Source of the DNA: Paraescarpia echinospica
Lineage: Eukaryota > Annelida > Polychaeta > Sabellida > Siboglinidae
Direction of reading: 5' to 3'
DNA length: 64,000 bases
Assembly (NCBI GenBank): GCA_020002185.1
Contig: CM034537.1
Location: 8,151,650 to 8,215,649, forward strand
Below the pieces are notes generated by a model that saw only the letters and a program-made list of their open reading frames with translations, was not told the DNA's origin and did no database searches. The translations under genes and the position numbers were made by a program. Below are positions 46,060 through 58,929 of this stretch, piece after piece (positions within the stretch are counted from its first letter, which is position 1; every line of letters starts with the position of its first letter).

Positions 46060-47090
46060 TGATTGTACTGGTAACTTGTCTGTCGCTGACGGCGTGAAGA
46101 CAGAGATTATACTCGTAACTTGTCTGTCGCTGATGGCGGTAAGTTGTCTGTCGCTGACGGCATGCAGACATAGATTGTACTGGTAACTTGTCTGTCGCTG
46201 ACGGCGTGAAGACAGAGATTATACTCGTAACTTGTCTGTCGCTGATGGCGGTAAGTTGTCTGTCGCTGACGGCGTGTAGACAGAGATTGTACTGGTAACT
46301 TGTGTGTTGCCGACGGCGTGTAGACAGAGATTGTACTGGTAACTTGTCTGTTGCTGACGGCGTGAAGACAGAGATTGTACTCGTAAGTTGTCTGTCGCTG
46401 ATGGCGGTAAGTTGTCTGTCGCTGTCGGCATGTAGACAGAGATTGTACTGGTAACTTGTGTGTCGCTGACGGCGTGTAGACAAGATATTGTACTTGTAAC
46501 TTGTCTGTTGCCGACGGCGTGTAGACAGAGATTGTACTGGTAACTTGTCTGTTGCCGACGGCGTGTAGACAGAGATTGTACTGGTAACTTGTCTGTCGCT
46601 GACGGCGTGAAGACAGAGATTATACTCGTAACTTGTCTGTCGCTGATGGCGGTAAGTTGTCTGTCGCTGACGGCGTGTAGACAGAGATTGTACTGGTAAC
46701 TTGTGTGTTGCCGACGGCGTGTAGACAGATATTGTACTGGTAACTTGTCTGTTGCTGACGGCGTGAAGACAGAGATTGTACTCGTAAGTTGTCTGTCGCT
46801 GATGGCGGTAAGTTGTCTGTCGCTGTCGGCATGTAGACAGAGATTGTACTGGTAACTTGTGTGTCGCTGACGGCGTGTAGACAAGAGATTGTACTTGTAA
46901 CTTGTCTGTCGCTGACGCCGTGTAGACAGTGATTGTACTGGTAACTTGTCTGTCGCTGACGCCGTTTAGATAGAGATGGAACTGGTTACTTGTCTGTCGC
47001 TGACAGCGTGTAGATAGAGATTGTACTTGTAACTTGTCTGTCGTTGACGGCGTGTAGACAGAGAATTTACTGGTAACTTGTCTGCTGCTG
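46060..47090 (-). repeat. 44-bp minisatellite with interspersed 24-bp short units
   Basis: The main unit (44 bp) contains GACAGAGATTGTACTGGTAA followed by CTTGTCTGTCGCTGACGGCG. At several points a 24-bp short unit (CTTGTCTGTCGCTGATGGCGG plus TAA) is inserted in a regular pattern, so the array has a higher-order period. A 405-codon minus-strand frame runs through it because degenerate units happen to avoid stops. It is in RPA1 copy 2 intron 3, and I do not call it a gene. Confidence 0.9.
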
Positions 47091-47360
47091 ACTGTGAAGA
47101 AAAAGTTTGTGCTAGTTATTGATATATTGCTGACGGCGGGTATACATGATGATTGCCGTAGTAAATTATACATGTATCGCTGGTATGGAAGGCGGACGCG
47201 GTACCACTAGGACTAACCTCTCTGGCTGGTTGCATTGTGTTCGTTTAGAACGTAAACAAGTAAATGACATACCTTTCTTGTAATTCTACACTTGGTTACT
47301 TAAAATATCACAATGAATAATGGTGGCAACATAAATATCTATCACGATCGCCTACATTTT

Positions 47361-49756
47361 TAGTCCTTTGGCCTAAGGTCCAAGGGACTATTGCCATCAC
47401 TCTGCGTCCGCCGTCCTCCGTCCGCCGTCCACCTTCCTCCGTCCGCCGTCCGCCGTCCGCCGTCCGCCGTTAGCTGCCGTATCTCAGAAACCGTTCAGCA
47501 ACTTTTTCTCTAATTTTGCATAGACATATCGTAGGGCACTGCCACTATGCACGATAAATCTGTATTTGATTGAATCATTTTAAGGGCTCCCTAGGGCCTC
47601 CAAGGTCCCCAAAACTGGTAAAAATGTAACATTTGGCCTATTTTTTCAAAACTTTTTTTTTCTAATTTTGCATAGATGTATCTTAGGGTGCTGCCACTAT
47701 ATACAAGAAATCTGTATTTGATTTAATCATTCTAAGGGCACCTAAGGGGCCCCCAAAGTGCAAAAGTTTTACATTATATAGTGATGTGGTTTTGAGAAGG
47801 GCCCATGAGACCACCCCCAACAGTAGATTTTGTTTAATGTGCCACAAAGTCAACCCCATGACTAAACTCTCCAGCCTAGTGCTACTGTTCCATTGAGACC
47901 TTGACTAATCTTTAATTGGTCACAGGGCCCAGGCAGAGTAGACACCCCCAACAGTAGATTTTGTTTAATGTGCCACAAAGTCAACACCATGACTAAATTC
48001 TGCAGCCTAGTGCTATTGTTCCATTGAGACCTTGACTAATCTTTAATTTGTCACAGCGCCCAGGCAGAGTAGAGTGTTGTGTTGCAAGTTGTGTTTATTT
48101 TGATGTTCATTTAATTATTATAAAAAGGTGTGACTGTGGTGTCTATTGGTTAAAGATGTATTGTCTGTAGAAACCTGTAGGTGACAAACATAGACAATTT
48201 ATATTCTGTCACCTGTAGGTGACAAACAGAAAATTAATATTCTGGATAATTATAGAGTGAAATATCCTACAGTCTATTGATATCAAATGCATTCTACTGT
48301 TCTGTTTACGCTTGCCATGCCTTGTGTAGACTTGGTACTGTGTAAATCAATTGTATCAATATAGACTAATAATTACAGATTCACAATATAGTTGACACCT
48401 GAAACAACCAAATGTCAACCATTAGAAGAGTTGACATAGTTCCGCTATACACAAGCAAGAAATCTGTATTTGATTGAATCATTCTAGTGTCATCAGCATA
48501 TAGTAGAACATACATTTTCTAAATCATCATCCCTAAGGTTGTTGTAAATTTCACCAGTTGCCATGTCAAGTCCTTTATAATTGTGACTAACAGTGTTCAA
48601 AATGATTCAGGTAAATAGCAAATAACAAAGGACACAAGTTTTCTCCTTGTCATACCTATACATCACATGAGAAGAAGGCTGACACAGCCTGGCCCTGATT
48701 TATACATGATTTAAATTGTTTGTATATGTTGTATACAACTTTCAACACAATACCATTAATACCACATGAAATTATCTTAGATCACAGGGAGGACCGGTCT
48801 ACTAAATCAAATGCTTTCTTGTAATCGATGAAGGCACAATAAAGCCTTTTGCGTCGAGACAAATACAATTCAACCAATTTGAACACTGCCTGTTCTTCAC
48901 CTATTGCATTCGCTTTGTTTAGGTATGTGGTCAGTCTGGTGTTCTGAACAATCACCAAGGATTAATGAACACTTGTGCAGAATGTCACCCACTTGGCAGG
49001 TTTAATTGATCTATTCAGCAATGAGGACACTGCTTAGGCCTCACTCTGGATATTGTCACTCACAGTGTTGTGTATTGTCTTAGTTGGTGCATTGAGCTAA
49101 TCTACTTGACCATGAATCAGTGGTGGCTCTGGTTGTGTATTACACCCAGCTGTGGAGCTAAGATTCTCTGCCTGCTATTGTTTGATGGAAACTGTGACTA
49201 ATGTGTAATTGGTCACTGGCAGTAGTTTGTGTCAACAGACAGCATTAAGCCACTAGACCCCTGTTAAACTGGACAGTTGCCTGTAGGTTTTAAACTGTGT
49301 CAAACAGTGAGTCTACCTTTTGCTCTCAAATAATCTGTCCTCTTAGTTGTACACATGAAGACATAATCTGGCATAACTTGATAAGTCTTTGTAGCAGCAC
49401 ATTTGTACTTCCAGTGTATCATTGCAACATAACATACATATTACATACTGTGTGCCACATTTGAATGTTGTGCATGTAATATTTCCATGCAATCCATTTG
49501 CATATATAATGTAAAACTTCAACAGCCGTTTTCTTCATTTTCACTTTTTGACCTCTACCATGTTCAATGCTCCATAACTTTGCCAATTTTTGTAGCAGTC
49601 ATATTTTTTTGAAACCTTGTAAAGCACCCTACCAAACCTTTACAAGGATGTAAGAAAACAATCTTACAATTTTCCGACTTATCACTCATTTGGTCAGCCG
49701 GGGTCACATATAGACGTATTAGTCCAAAGGACTTCAGGGTCACTTGGCCCATTTTT
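47361..49756 (-). mobile_element. AGTCC-family chimeric repeat, long copy with RT fragments
   Basis: The left end is TAGTCCTTTGGCCTAAGGTC, followed by a CCGTCCG-type simple repeat (47398-47470). The right end is AGTCCAAAGGACTTCAGGGT with TTGGCCCA. The tips AGTCCTTTGG and CCAAAGGACT are inverted. CATTTTTA occurs at both outer edges and could be an 8-bp target duplication. The minus strand carries CAFIDYKKAFDLVDR (about 48790-48835) and YVLLYADDT (about 48487-48515), RT motifs in LINE order and matching the copy at 36915. A direct repeat of about 120 bp (47814-47940 and 47946-48070) is also present. Confidence 0.65.
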
Positions 49757-51077
49757 ATGAAATAAGGTTTCTTTCTCTTGTTAAAATGTGATTATCGAAA
49801 TTGTAATTATAATATGAGTATGGCTACCTACTGCCAGCCACCACTGCGTGAATACTGATCGCATGGAGACCGTGTAGTTTGAACACAGAAGTATAACTGT
49901 TGAAACTTGCTTTTCACTGAATTTGTGTTGGCTGCAGAAGTGAAGAAATAAGAAATATTGTATTAATCAGTAACTTGATTGACGGACGCCAAAATGACAC
50001 GTGTCTCCATCTGGAGGAAAGATGCGAAAGAGGGTGCCACTCCAGATGTAGCACGCGCTGAAACGGCGAAATGCTGGTGCCTGTGTGGAACGCTCGGTAT
50101 TTGAAACGCCAGTAACTTAAAAACTGTTAACATTTCTGCATACATCCAGCAAATTAATTGTAGATGGCATAGTTATCTTTACGATGATATAAAAAAATGT
50201 GAAATTCCGCACCTGGAACTCCACGTACTGCTTTTTGAAATATTGAGCCCCCAAGTTCTCCACACCAGACGAATTTCGAAAATGTCTAAATCTACGAACC
50301 ATCGCAATGGGCCCACTAGATCACATGCAAAATTTTAGCCCAATACATGCAAAACTGACGGGAGATGTGGGGGCACAAACAAACAGGGAACAAACTGTTT
50401 TATAATATAGATTTACAACAGTAATTGATGCCACCATGGATGTATAAAACTTAAATATATAAGAAAAAAAATTAATTCAATATCAAGCCATTTTTTTAGA
50501 TTTCCCATTATCTTTTGTTTTTTTATTATTTCCAGGCTGAAAACTTTGATGGCAGTGACAGCCCAGTATTGGCAATCAAAGGCTGTCGACTTTCAGATTG
50601 GGGCGGTAGGTACCAGCGAATATTTATATGAAGTGGGATAATGAAAACAAAGTAGCTGAAATATGTATTCTTTGAGTGTTTCAATTTGTAGTTTGCCATA
50701 ATTGGAAGTTTTTGTTCTAAATCAGATATAGATTTCATATTGTATTTAAAATAAAAAAGCCTAAAGTTGTAGAACCAGTATATTGTCTATAGCAACACAA
50801 TTCTAAGAAATAATGAAGTTGGAACTTCTTTGCTTCCTAAAACTTACTAAACAACCATTCATGGACTCATTCATGGACACCTTCGTATTCTACATATGGT
50901 TCGTGTCTTATTTAATTACTCATATATACTTTATTACTATATGTTATCGATACATATCATGTATTCTAACTAACCTACTACAACTTAACAGATGTCACAT
51001 AAGGTTGTTTTTTATAAAACGGTCTGTAAATGTTATATGCAGCTATAGAAGCATTATTGTGTACCGTGTGAATATGT

Positions 51078-54000
51078 ATGTATATACTGCATTTCATTGC
51101 TATGAGCCAATTACGTAATACTACCTTAGGTGATGTACAAGATTATGAAACTGGCAATGCTGCAGTGCGGAATATAGATCCCGATTGTAATTTACTCACA
51201 ACAGATAGCTTTGTAAATACTAAATATTATCTTGAGGATGATATAAATGAAGTTATAACAAGAAATAATATCTCTGATGAAGAGTTTTCACTTATGCATT
51301 TAAATATCCGTAGCTTGCCAAAGAACATTAGCAAATTGGGTGATTTCTTGTCACTGATCGATAACAGGTTCTCGGTCATCGGTCTAAGCGAAACTTGGTT
51401 ACATAATGACAATCTTGATCTGTATGAATTGCCAGAGTACAAAAGTATACATTTGACTAGGCCCTCCAAGAAGGGAGGTGGTGTATCCTTATATGTTCCT
51501 AAGTCCCTTGAGTGTACTGAATTACCAGAAATGAGTGTCATAACTGAATATCTGGAATGCGTTTTTATTGAAATCAAGACTCGGTCTAAGACATGCAATA
51601 ACAAAACAACTGTAGGTGTTGTCTATCGACCACCTAATACAAACATTACTGCTTTCACAGAACATGTTATCAATATTATACAAACTCTCAAGGTTGATAA
51701 TAAACAGTGTTACATAATGGGTGACTTTAACATTAATCTACTTAATTATGGTAGTCACACGGAAACTCAAGATTACATAGATGCAATGTTCCAACAGGCA
51801 TTTATACCCCTTATCAGCAAGCCTACTAGAATAACAGCAACAACTGCCACTGTCATCGATAATATATACAGCAATGATTTAATTGGTGCAAATTATCAAT
51901 TGCATGGAATAATATATACAAATATTTCTGACCACCTACCAATATTTTTGCTCACTAAACATACTGATAGCACAAAGGTAGAAATGACAATAGCGACTAG
52001 AATATATAATGCGCAGACTACTGCTACATTCAAAGAGAGTATAGATAAAATATGCTGGGATGACGTTTATGCATGCAGAGATCCACAAGAATGTTATTCT
52101 GTATTCATTAATGAGATATTAGTTGCATACAATAATTCATTTCCGTTAGCTAACACAACTATTAGGAAAAGAAAACATAAACCGTGGATTACTATGGGAC
52201 TCCGACACTCCATTAGAACTAAAAACAAATTGTATATGTATTACTTGAAAAAACCGACTGTCTTCAATGAAACTAATTATAAAAGATATAGAAATAAAAT
52301 AAATTGTCTTATTACTGTAGCAGAAAGAGAATACTATCGACATGAGCTTCAACAGCACAAGGGTAATTTTTAAAAAAACCTGGATAGTCTTAAAGAGTAT
52401 TATAGGAAGGAGGGAAGCATTTTTATCTAATGACAAATTACTAATTGACTGTAAATAAAAAAAAAAAAAAATGCATAGCTGATACATTTAATGAATATTT
52501 TACAAGTATAGGTCCAGAACTGGCTGATAAAATACCAGTCATATCAGAGAGACCTGATGACTACCTCCAAGGAGTCTATAAAAATTCAATGTATTTGTCG
52601 TCAACCACACCAGATGAGATAAAGGGAATTATTAAGAATTTTAAAAACTCTAGTCCTGGATGGGATGGCATAAAACCTATTATTGTCAAACAGGCCTTCT
52701 CCAACCTACTTGATCCTTTAAGTTACATTGTAAATTTATCATTTGATCAAGGATATGTTCCTGATCAACTAAAAATAGCTGATATAGTTCCTGCTTTTAA
52801 AAATGGCGATACATAATTAATTAATAATTACAGGCCTATTTCTGTCTTGCCTGTATTTTCAAAGGTTTTTGAAAGAATAATGTACAATAGATTAATGAAT
52901 TACATAATGAAACATAACATCTTGTCTAATTCCCAATTTGGATTTAGGAAAGGATATTCTACTGATATGGCTATTTCACTGCTAATTGACAAAATTAGTA
53001 AGGCAATTGATACCAAAGAGCACGTAATTGGGTTATTTCTGGATTTAGCCAAAGCCTTTGATACCGTTAATCATAATATATTATTGAGAAAATTAACACA
53101 TTATGGAATCAGAGGAAATATACTCCAATGGATTCGTAACTTTTTAAGTAACAGACAACAACGAGTAAAATTCTATGGAACAAAATCTTCCCTTAAAAAC
53201 ATAACATGTGGTGTTCCGCAGGGTTCAATTCTGGGACCTTTACTCTTTCTTATCTATATAAATGATTTATCTACTTTATCTGACTCAACGTTTACCATTA
53301 TGTTTGCTGATGACACGAGCATCTTTATACAAGGCAACAATATAGATGAAATGGAAAATGTTTTGAACTCTGAAATAAAAAAACTATCTTTATGGCTTAA
53401 CATTAATAAACTTTCTTTGAATATACAGAAAACTCACACAGTGACCTTTAGTAATACGATCAGTATAAGAGAGAGGTGTAATAACATTTGCATAGACGGC
53501 ATACAAATTAACACTGTACATGAGATAAAGTTTTTGGGTTTGCTTATAAATAATACATTGAATTGGAGCACACACATTAAATATATATCAAATAAAATTT
53601 CTAAGAATATTGGTATTATAAAAAAGGTGACAAACAAATTAGATAACAAATCATTGTTAAACCTGTATTACATGTTTATATACCCATATATTACTTATTG
53701 TAATGTCGTCTGGGGAAGGGCCCCGAATATATACCTCGCTAAAATTCATTTACTCCAAAAACGAGTTTTGCGTGTAATAAGTCATGTAGGATTTATTGAT
53801 CATACGCAGCCTTTATTTACATCTTATCAAATAATGAATATTTATGACGTAAATAAATATTTATGCTGTATTCTAATGTACAAGCATAATAGGGGTATGT
53901 TGCCAGATATATATCATGATGTATTTGTCCTGCAAATATCCACACATAAATATAATACAAGACAGGAAGTAACATATAAAATACCATACTGCAAGACTAA

Positions 54001-54593
54001 TTGTAGACAACTGTCTTTGGCTTATGTTGGTCCTAAAATCTGGAATACATTTATTACAAATAACTATTTACAATATTGTACATCTATTCATATGTTCAAA
54101 CAAAGGACCAAGCGTCTAATTCTAGCAAACATATGCTAAATGCTGCTTTAATGTAATTTTGTCATGTTAAGATGTACCCGGTGTTCAGTGTTAGGTACTC
54201 GTATAATGTTGTCGTGTTAAGATGTACCTGGTGTTCAGTGTTACGGTACTCGTGTAATGTTGTCATGTTAAGATGTACCTGGTGTTCAGCGTTACGGTAC
54301 TCGCATAATGATGTCATGTTAAGATGTACCTGATGTTCAGACTTACGGTACTCGTATAATGCATTATTAAATAAATTGTTAGTTTATTATGAAGATGTTT
54401 TTATTTATTTTTTTATTTTTATTTTTTTACACGAATCATAGATTTCATTGCATATATGACATGAATAAGGAACACAAGCAATGTGTTGCTTCGTTCCATT
54501 TGATACGTAATGTTTACATGTTTCATATTACTGCTACATCTGTGCTATACTTAACATTATGTATCAATAAAGATTATTATTATTATTATAACT
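51078..54593 (+). mobile_element. Nearly full-length APE-type LINE (Jockey/CR1 superfamily)
   Basis: 51078-52373 encodes an apurinic-type endonuclease (LNIRSLPKNISKL, LSETWLH, GVVYRPPNT, MGDFNINLL, ISDHLPI). 52445-54139 encodes reverse transcriptase (SNSQFGFRKGYSTDMA, FLDLAKAFDTVNHN, GVPQGSILGPLLF, FADDTSIF) and the C-terminal region to a stop at 54137. Three lesions separate the frames: a stop at 52371, a stop ahead of an A-run near 52451, and a stop at 52814. The 3' region holds four 51-bp repeats and ends CAATAAAG with (ATT)n. The 5' limit is unclear and may extend to about 50813. It lies sense in the 5.6-kb intron of RPA1 copy 2. Confidence 0.88.
54145..54365 (+). repeat. 51-bp repeats in the LINE 3' UTR, four units
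   Basis: GTCATGTTAAGATGTACCTG anchors at about 54161, 54211, 54262 and 54313. Each unit also has GGTACTCGTATAATG. The array lies between the RT stop codon and the (ATT)n tail. Confidence 0.85.
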
Positions 54594-54624
54594 GTATTCC
54601 AGAACACTGTAAAGTCTGATGGTT

Positions 54625-54765
54625 TAGGTGAACTTTTTGATATTTTTCACAACAATGTTTTTAATCGAGTGACATCGGTAGAATTTAAATTATAATGGTG
54701 GATTTAACAGTCAAAGTTGTCATTGGAGATTGCTGTCATGGTGTCATACACTGCCAGAAAGGGGG
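54625..54765 (+). repeat. Diverged single-unit relative of the 45-bp minisatellite element
   Basis: The order of segments matches 59774-60550: TAGGTGAAC..., GGTAGAA.TT, then one unit (AATGGTGGATTTAACAGTCA and following), then GTCATGG and AAGGGGGTGTAC. Here the 45-bp unit is present once, while the element at 59604 has 15. Confidence 0.6.
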
Positions 54766-55379
54766 GGGGGGTGTACACATAGTAAAACAAATATAGTATG
54801 TCTGTGAGTATGTATCGTGATTAAGGGGACACTAGCTGCGAAATTCAATTTTGGTCAATTTCAGTGGCATCTGCCTAAGATTTTAAGGAAATCACCATTG
54901 GGGGGTCACAACAAAAATAAAAATTATTTCTAAAAATAGTACTTTCGTTTCCATGGAAATGGTGGCCATATTGGTTTTTGTAACAATTGTTTAACGTCTT
55001 TTTCACATGGAACCCTTGTGATATACTGTTTCAAATAAATCATAGTGATAGTAGATATTATGTGTATCATGTCAGAAGGAAATTTGCTTCACAAAAAAAG
55101 GTTTTGTTGAACAATTTTTTTAATAGAATTGTTTTTAATCAGTCATGATTCAATATCACAAAATTGTAATTATAAGACATATTAAAATTTCCTTCTGACA
55201 TGATGCACTGTATGTTTTGCTGTGTGTGTACTTCAAATTTCAGGTGAAAATGTCAAACGGTTTCAGTTGATCTTTCCGTTGAAAGTTTTAGAACAGCACA
55301 AAAACGAAATCATGAGAAAACAGCAAATAAAGATTATATTTCTATTTACTCACTGATTAGTGATTACATGCATTTACAA
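54766..55379. other. Intronic stretch with a small inverted repeat
   Basis: CATGTCAGAAGGAAATTT near 55068 is complementary to AAATTTCCTTCTGACATG near 55185, about 100 bases apart, possibly a small MITE end pair. No gene. Confidence 0.4.
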
Positions 55380-55381
55380 CA

Positions 55382-56132
55382 TTACAGTGCACAAAGTTGC
55401 AGAATGAGTATTGCAGTATGCTGCATATAGCGCCCCCTAGTGGACGATGTGGAAACAACACTGCTTCTGCCAACCATCACATTGTCAGAAGTCTCCAATG
55501 CTGTACGATGGACCACCGTCGGGCCTGACAAACACATCATGTCGACATCTGCTTCAGACGATGCGCTTCTCTGCGCTTCTTTTCGATAACACTGCCTTTC
55601 CGCTGCATCAAAGCAAGGCATTTGTCATCCTTCGCCTTTGTCAGCTACTCAACTGACATGCCACATTCAAATCCCATGTTGATTGTGGTGGATGTGACAA
55701 AGCTCTCCACCCCGACGTTGAACTCGCAGACTGCCATTGCAGCAACAGCATCCAGGCGCACCTTGCCACAGAAGTCCGTCTTGGAACACGTCCTCCACAC
55801 GATTGTGTGAACACTCTAGTTGCTATTTTGGGTTTGCCCCTCAAGCACCGACGCAGGAGACTCTCCTCACCGAGATGAGCATACACCGGTCGCACAAACT
55901 GGCCGACCTCTGCAATTGCAGCATCCATCGCACCAGCAGTGCCCTCAGAGTTTTTATTGCACACATGTGCTGCCTTCCATGCCGGGTACTCTTCGCTGTC
56001 TTTGTCCATGTGTTCCCCCACGGTGGTGCCGCCGTGACAGTACAGGCTCAGTACTGTATAGTCGATGATAAGGCAGGCGATCAAGTCGATCACACTGCCA
56101 ATGTCATAGTATAACTGATGTTCTAGTGGCAT
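55382..56132 (-). pseudogene. Mutator-like transposase-domain remnant
   Basis: On the minus strand the pieces read HMDKDSEEYPAWKAAHVCNK with SEGTAGAMDAAIAEV, then LLRRCLRGK, then out of frame VWRTCSKTDFCGKV, AVCEFNVGVESF and a Lys/Arg-rich tail. This is the layout of the Mutator-like transposase-domain proteins abundant in molluscs and cnidarians (W...H...N..GSS..ME ... LL.KCLHGKTQN ... W...PK..F.G ... FNDG). A frameshift near 55830 and substitutions at otherwise constant sites mark it as dead. It lies in the RPA1 copy 2 intron, and its edge is repeated at 1-115. Confidence 0.6.
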
Positions 56133-58929
56133 CCAGGATGCATCATATCAGACATTGATGTCTCTCACGTCCTCTGAAGGGATGCAAATTTAGGACCAGC
56201 GGCTACCCTTAAAGAATGTTTATTATTATGAGCCTCTTTCTCATTTCTAGGTCGTTCCCTCTCTTCCCTGAGTCAGAGTCAAATGGTGCTAAACCCGGAC
56301 GTTTCCGAGACGCACAAACTGCGTGGGTGGTATGACGATGTCGGTCAGACAACGGACTATTCCGAGTTCCAGGGCGACGGAAGTTCGGGAGCCGGGGGAG
56401 GTGAGGATGGTGTCGTCAGTGAAATGTTGTTCACGGAAAACTTGTTTACTCGAATTTTGTTTTGCAAATAAATTAACAATTTATGTAGTGATGTTATATT
56501 TATGTCAGTTTTGTGTGCTTTGTATTAATAATTTAATGCATGCATGTCCACTAACTATGTTTAATCATTTGATTATAAATATTTCAACATTAATGGCAAA
56601 TCTTGAAATAGTTAGTTACATTATTGACATAGATGTAACAGGTTGTTAGTTGTAAACAGTTTTTGTCAGATCAGTCTTCAATGTTTTTTTGAAGGCCATT
56701 TAAAGAACCAACTGTCTGCGTTAATGCTGTTTCTTTTGTTAGGTTACGCTACAAACTGGAAAACGTTTGCCGAAGTCAAGAAACAAAATATCGGGCAAGA
56801 TAAAGCTGAATATTTCACAACGAAAGCAACAATTGCCTTCCCGAAGAAGGAAAACTGCATGTATATGGTAAGCTTTCAACAACATTGACATTGTTTTCCT
56901 GTGGAATATATCTTCTCTAGATTTTCTCCATGTTTCTTTTTGTCTTGGTGACTTGTAAATAAAATAACAATTCAATTTGCCAATTCAATTTGTTCTATAA
57001 AATTTGTTGGAGTATCATTAGGGGGCTTAAACGTGAATATACTGTTGTTCTAAAACATCAGGTAGCATGACTAGTGCAGTTTTGCCGTGCTAAATTCTCC
57101 ACAAAATAGTTGCCTGATTTTAATTTTCCAACGAAAAAAAAAATCATTCCTAGCTGTGTATTACAAAAAATATATTTAATTATTCTTCCAACTTGACGAA
57201 CATTTCACAAATATTACAATAAAAATGTTCGAGCATTGATTTGGGAGTTGGTCGATGATTGTGGTTCCAGGCTTGCCCAGCAGAGGGCTGCAATAAGAAG
57301 GTGGTTGACCTGGCAAATGGACTCTTCCGATCTGAGAAATGCAGTAAATCCAAACTATAAGTGGCGAATGATTCTCTCGGTGGGTACTGAATAGTCTTGC
57401 ATGTGCAGGTAAAATAAGGTCTACTTTGATGTGGAGCAGTTTTTTTTATAATTCCCAGGATACACTAAAATCACCCTAACGTTTTTTTCACCTGACCTAA
57501 GCCAATCAATCAGTGTTTAGTGTTGGTCGGACAGTGTATCCACACGGAAATCGGATCTGGGGTTAATCAGGGCTAATTGGTGTCAGTCTGACATAGTTGG
57601 ATGTTTTCAAGCAATATCACAATTTAGATTCTTCTTCACCATTGGTTGATTGGTTTATGTGATTGTGATGTCACGCTGACTTTGAGACATTTTCGAAGTC
57701 GACGTGCAAATGTTTTTGCCGCTAGGGTCAGGTCAGTAGCCCCCGATCGAGACCCTAAGTAGTCGGTGTAGTGTATACACATTGCAGATGGGGTGAGTCG
57801 GGCATACGGACCGACAGAGCCGGTCTGGGTCTCTCTGTCTGGTCTCATCGGATCGGGTCAGGCAAAATGTGCCAGTCTATCCAATACTTTAAATTGCATG
57901 TTACCATACCTAGGTGGACGGATATTATGCCGGACATTTCCTATTTGTCTTGTTGTGTATGATATAGTATTTTTAAGAAGATTGCCAGCAAGTATTGCTA
58001 TGCTTGCTCTTACCAGTTCCTTTTGTCTGTGCAGGCATTTACACAAATAAATGCCTCATATGCGGTGCCATGTATTGAATATTTGTTTGTTTCATGTCAT
58101 TTTAAACCTTAAGCCTATTTGCTATGCATTACTGCTATTTGTTGTACATGTTGTTTCATGTCATTTTAAACCTTAAGCCTATTTGCTATGCAGGACTGCC
58201 ATTGTTGTACATCTTTAAATTGGAAATTTTTTCAATGAATGCCTTTTGGGAAAATATAACTCGCATACGAATGCTGTGGGGATTTGGAGTGCATTTCATA
58301 AAAACGTTATGTGGTCTAAATTTGACCTGCCACTTCTATTTGGGTGTTAAGTCACACGGTTACTTTCTGGACAGGAGCCAAAATAAGTCATGTTTCATCA
58401 ATTTTGTAATTTTGACAGAAACGCATACTTTGTAAACCATCTTTTAAAATCTAGTTTATTATGTTTCGACAAACTATCCAATACTAAAAAATACATGCAT
58501 TAACGAACCCATCAATTAAAAACAATTGAGAATATGATTCAAAATAACCTTATTTCTCAAAATGGTGTATTTTTAAAGTTTGCTTTGAATTTGAAGATAT
58601 TTCAACAAATGAGGTGTTATTTTAAGGTTATCTGTGGAATCGGAACAGGTGCAAAAGTCAATTTTGCAACTTAATACCCTCTTTACAGGTCACAAATGGT
58701 TAAATACGATGCACTCTGCTAATAGTTGGGTTCGGTTGTTTTGATGCAGATTTTGGTTTGTTTCAGGCGAACTTGGCCGACTTCTCCGAGAACCAATGGG
58801 TGACCTTCTTCCAAGAGACTGCGGAGGTCGTACTGGGACGGAGTGCGGATGAAGTCGGGCAAATGCGGGAATCGGTGCGTGGTATAATTGAAACTAATGC
58901 AGCGGTTCTTAATCTTTTTTGTTTGCAAA

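Larger units (their letters stand above)
41320..58874 (+). pseudogene. RPA1: RPA1 copy 2: DBD-A to DBD-C, frameshifted in the zinc-ribbon exon
   Basis: Exons are about 41335-41535 ([24 protein letters not shown]), 41995-42187 (VYYINKAQLK ... DYEMTFN), 45231-45370 (DVIGVVRSVGDITRVIAR, DBD-B), 50536-50605 (SPVLAIKGCRLSDWG), 56251-56400, 56743-56867, 57271-57379 and 58767-58874. Phases join correctly from 41535 to 56867 and splice sites are canonical. The zinc-ribbon exon has lost 5 bases, shifting the frame to an immediate stop, and one zinc-ligand Cys is Ser. The following exon is again sound. The last two exons would lie beyond 64000. No RPA70N domain or linker exon is seen upstream, where the secreted gene and GPCR fragment already intervene. 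The copy therefore looks partial at both ends and is probably a pseudogene, unless the region is a collapsed or duplicated haplotype. Confidence 0.88.

Noticed and set aside
46060..47090. CRISPR-like array
   Set aside because: Units are contiguous with no unique spacers and the genome is animal.
45956..47173. 405-codon minus-strand open frame rich in QTSYQYNLCLH
   Set aside because: It follows a 44-bp minisatellite in an RPA1 intron; several overlapping frames are open in the same array.
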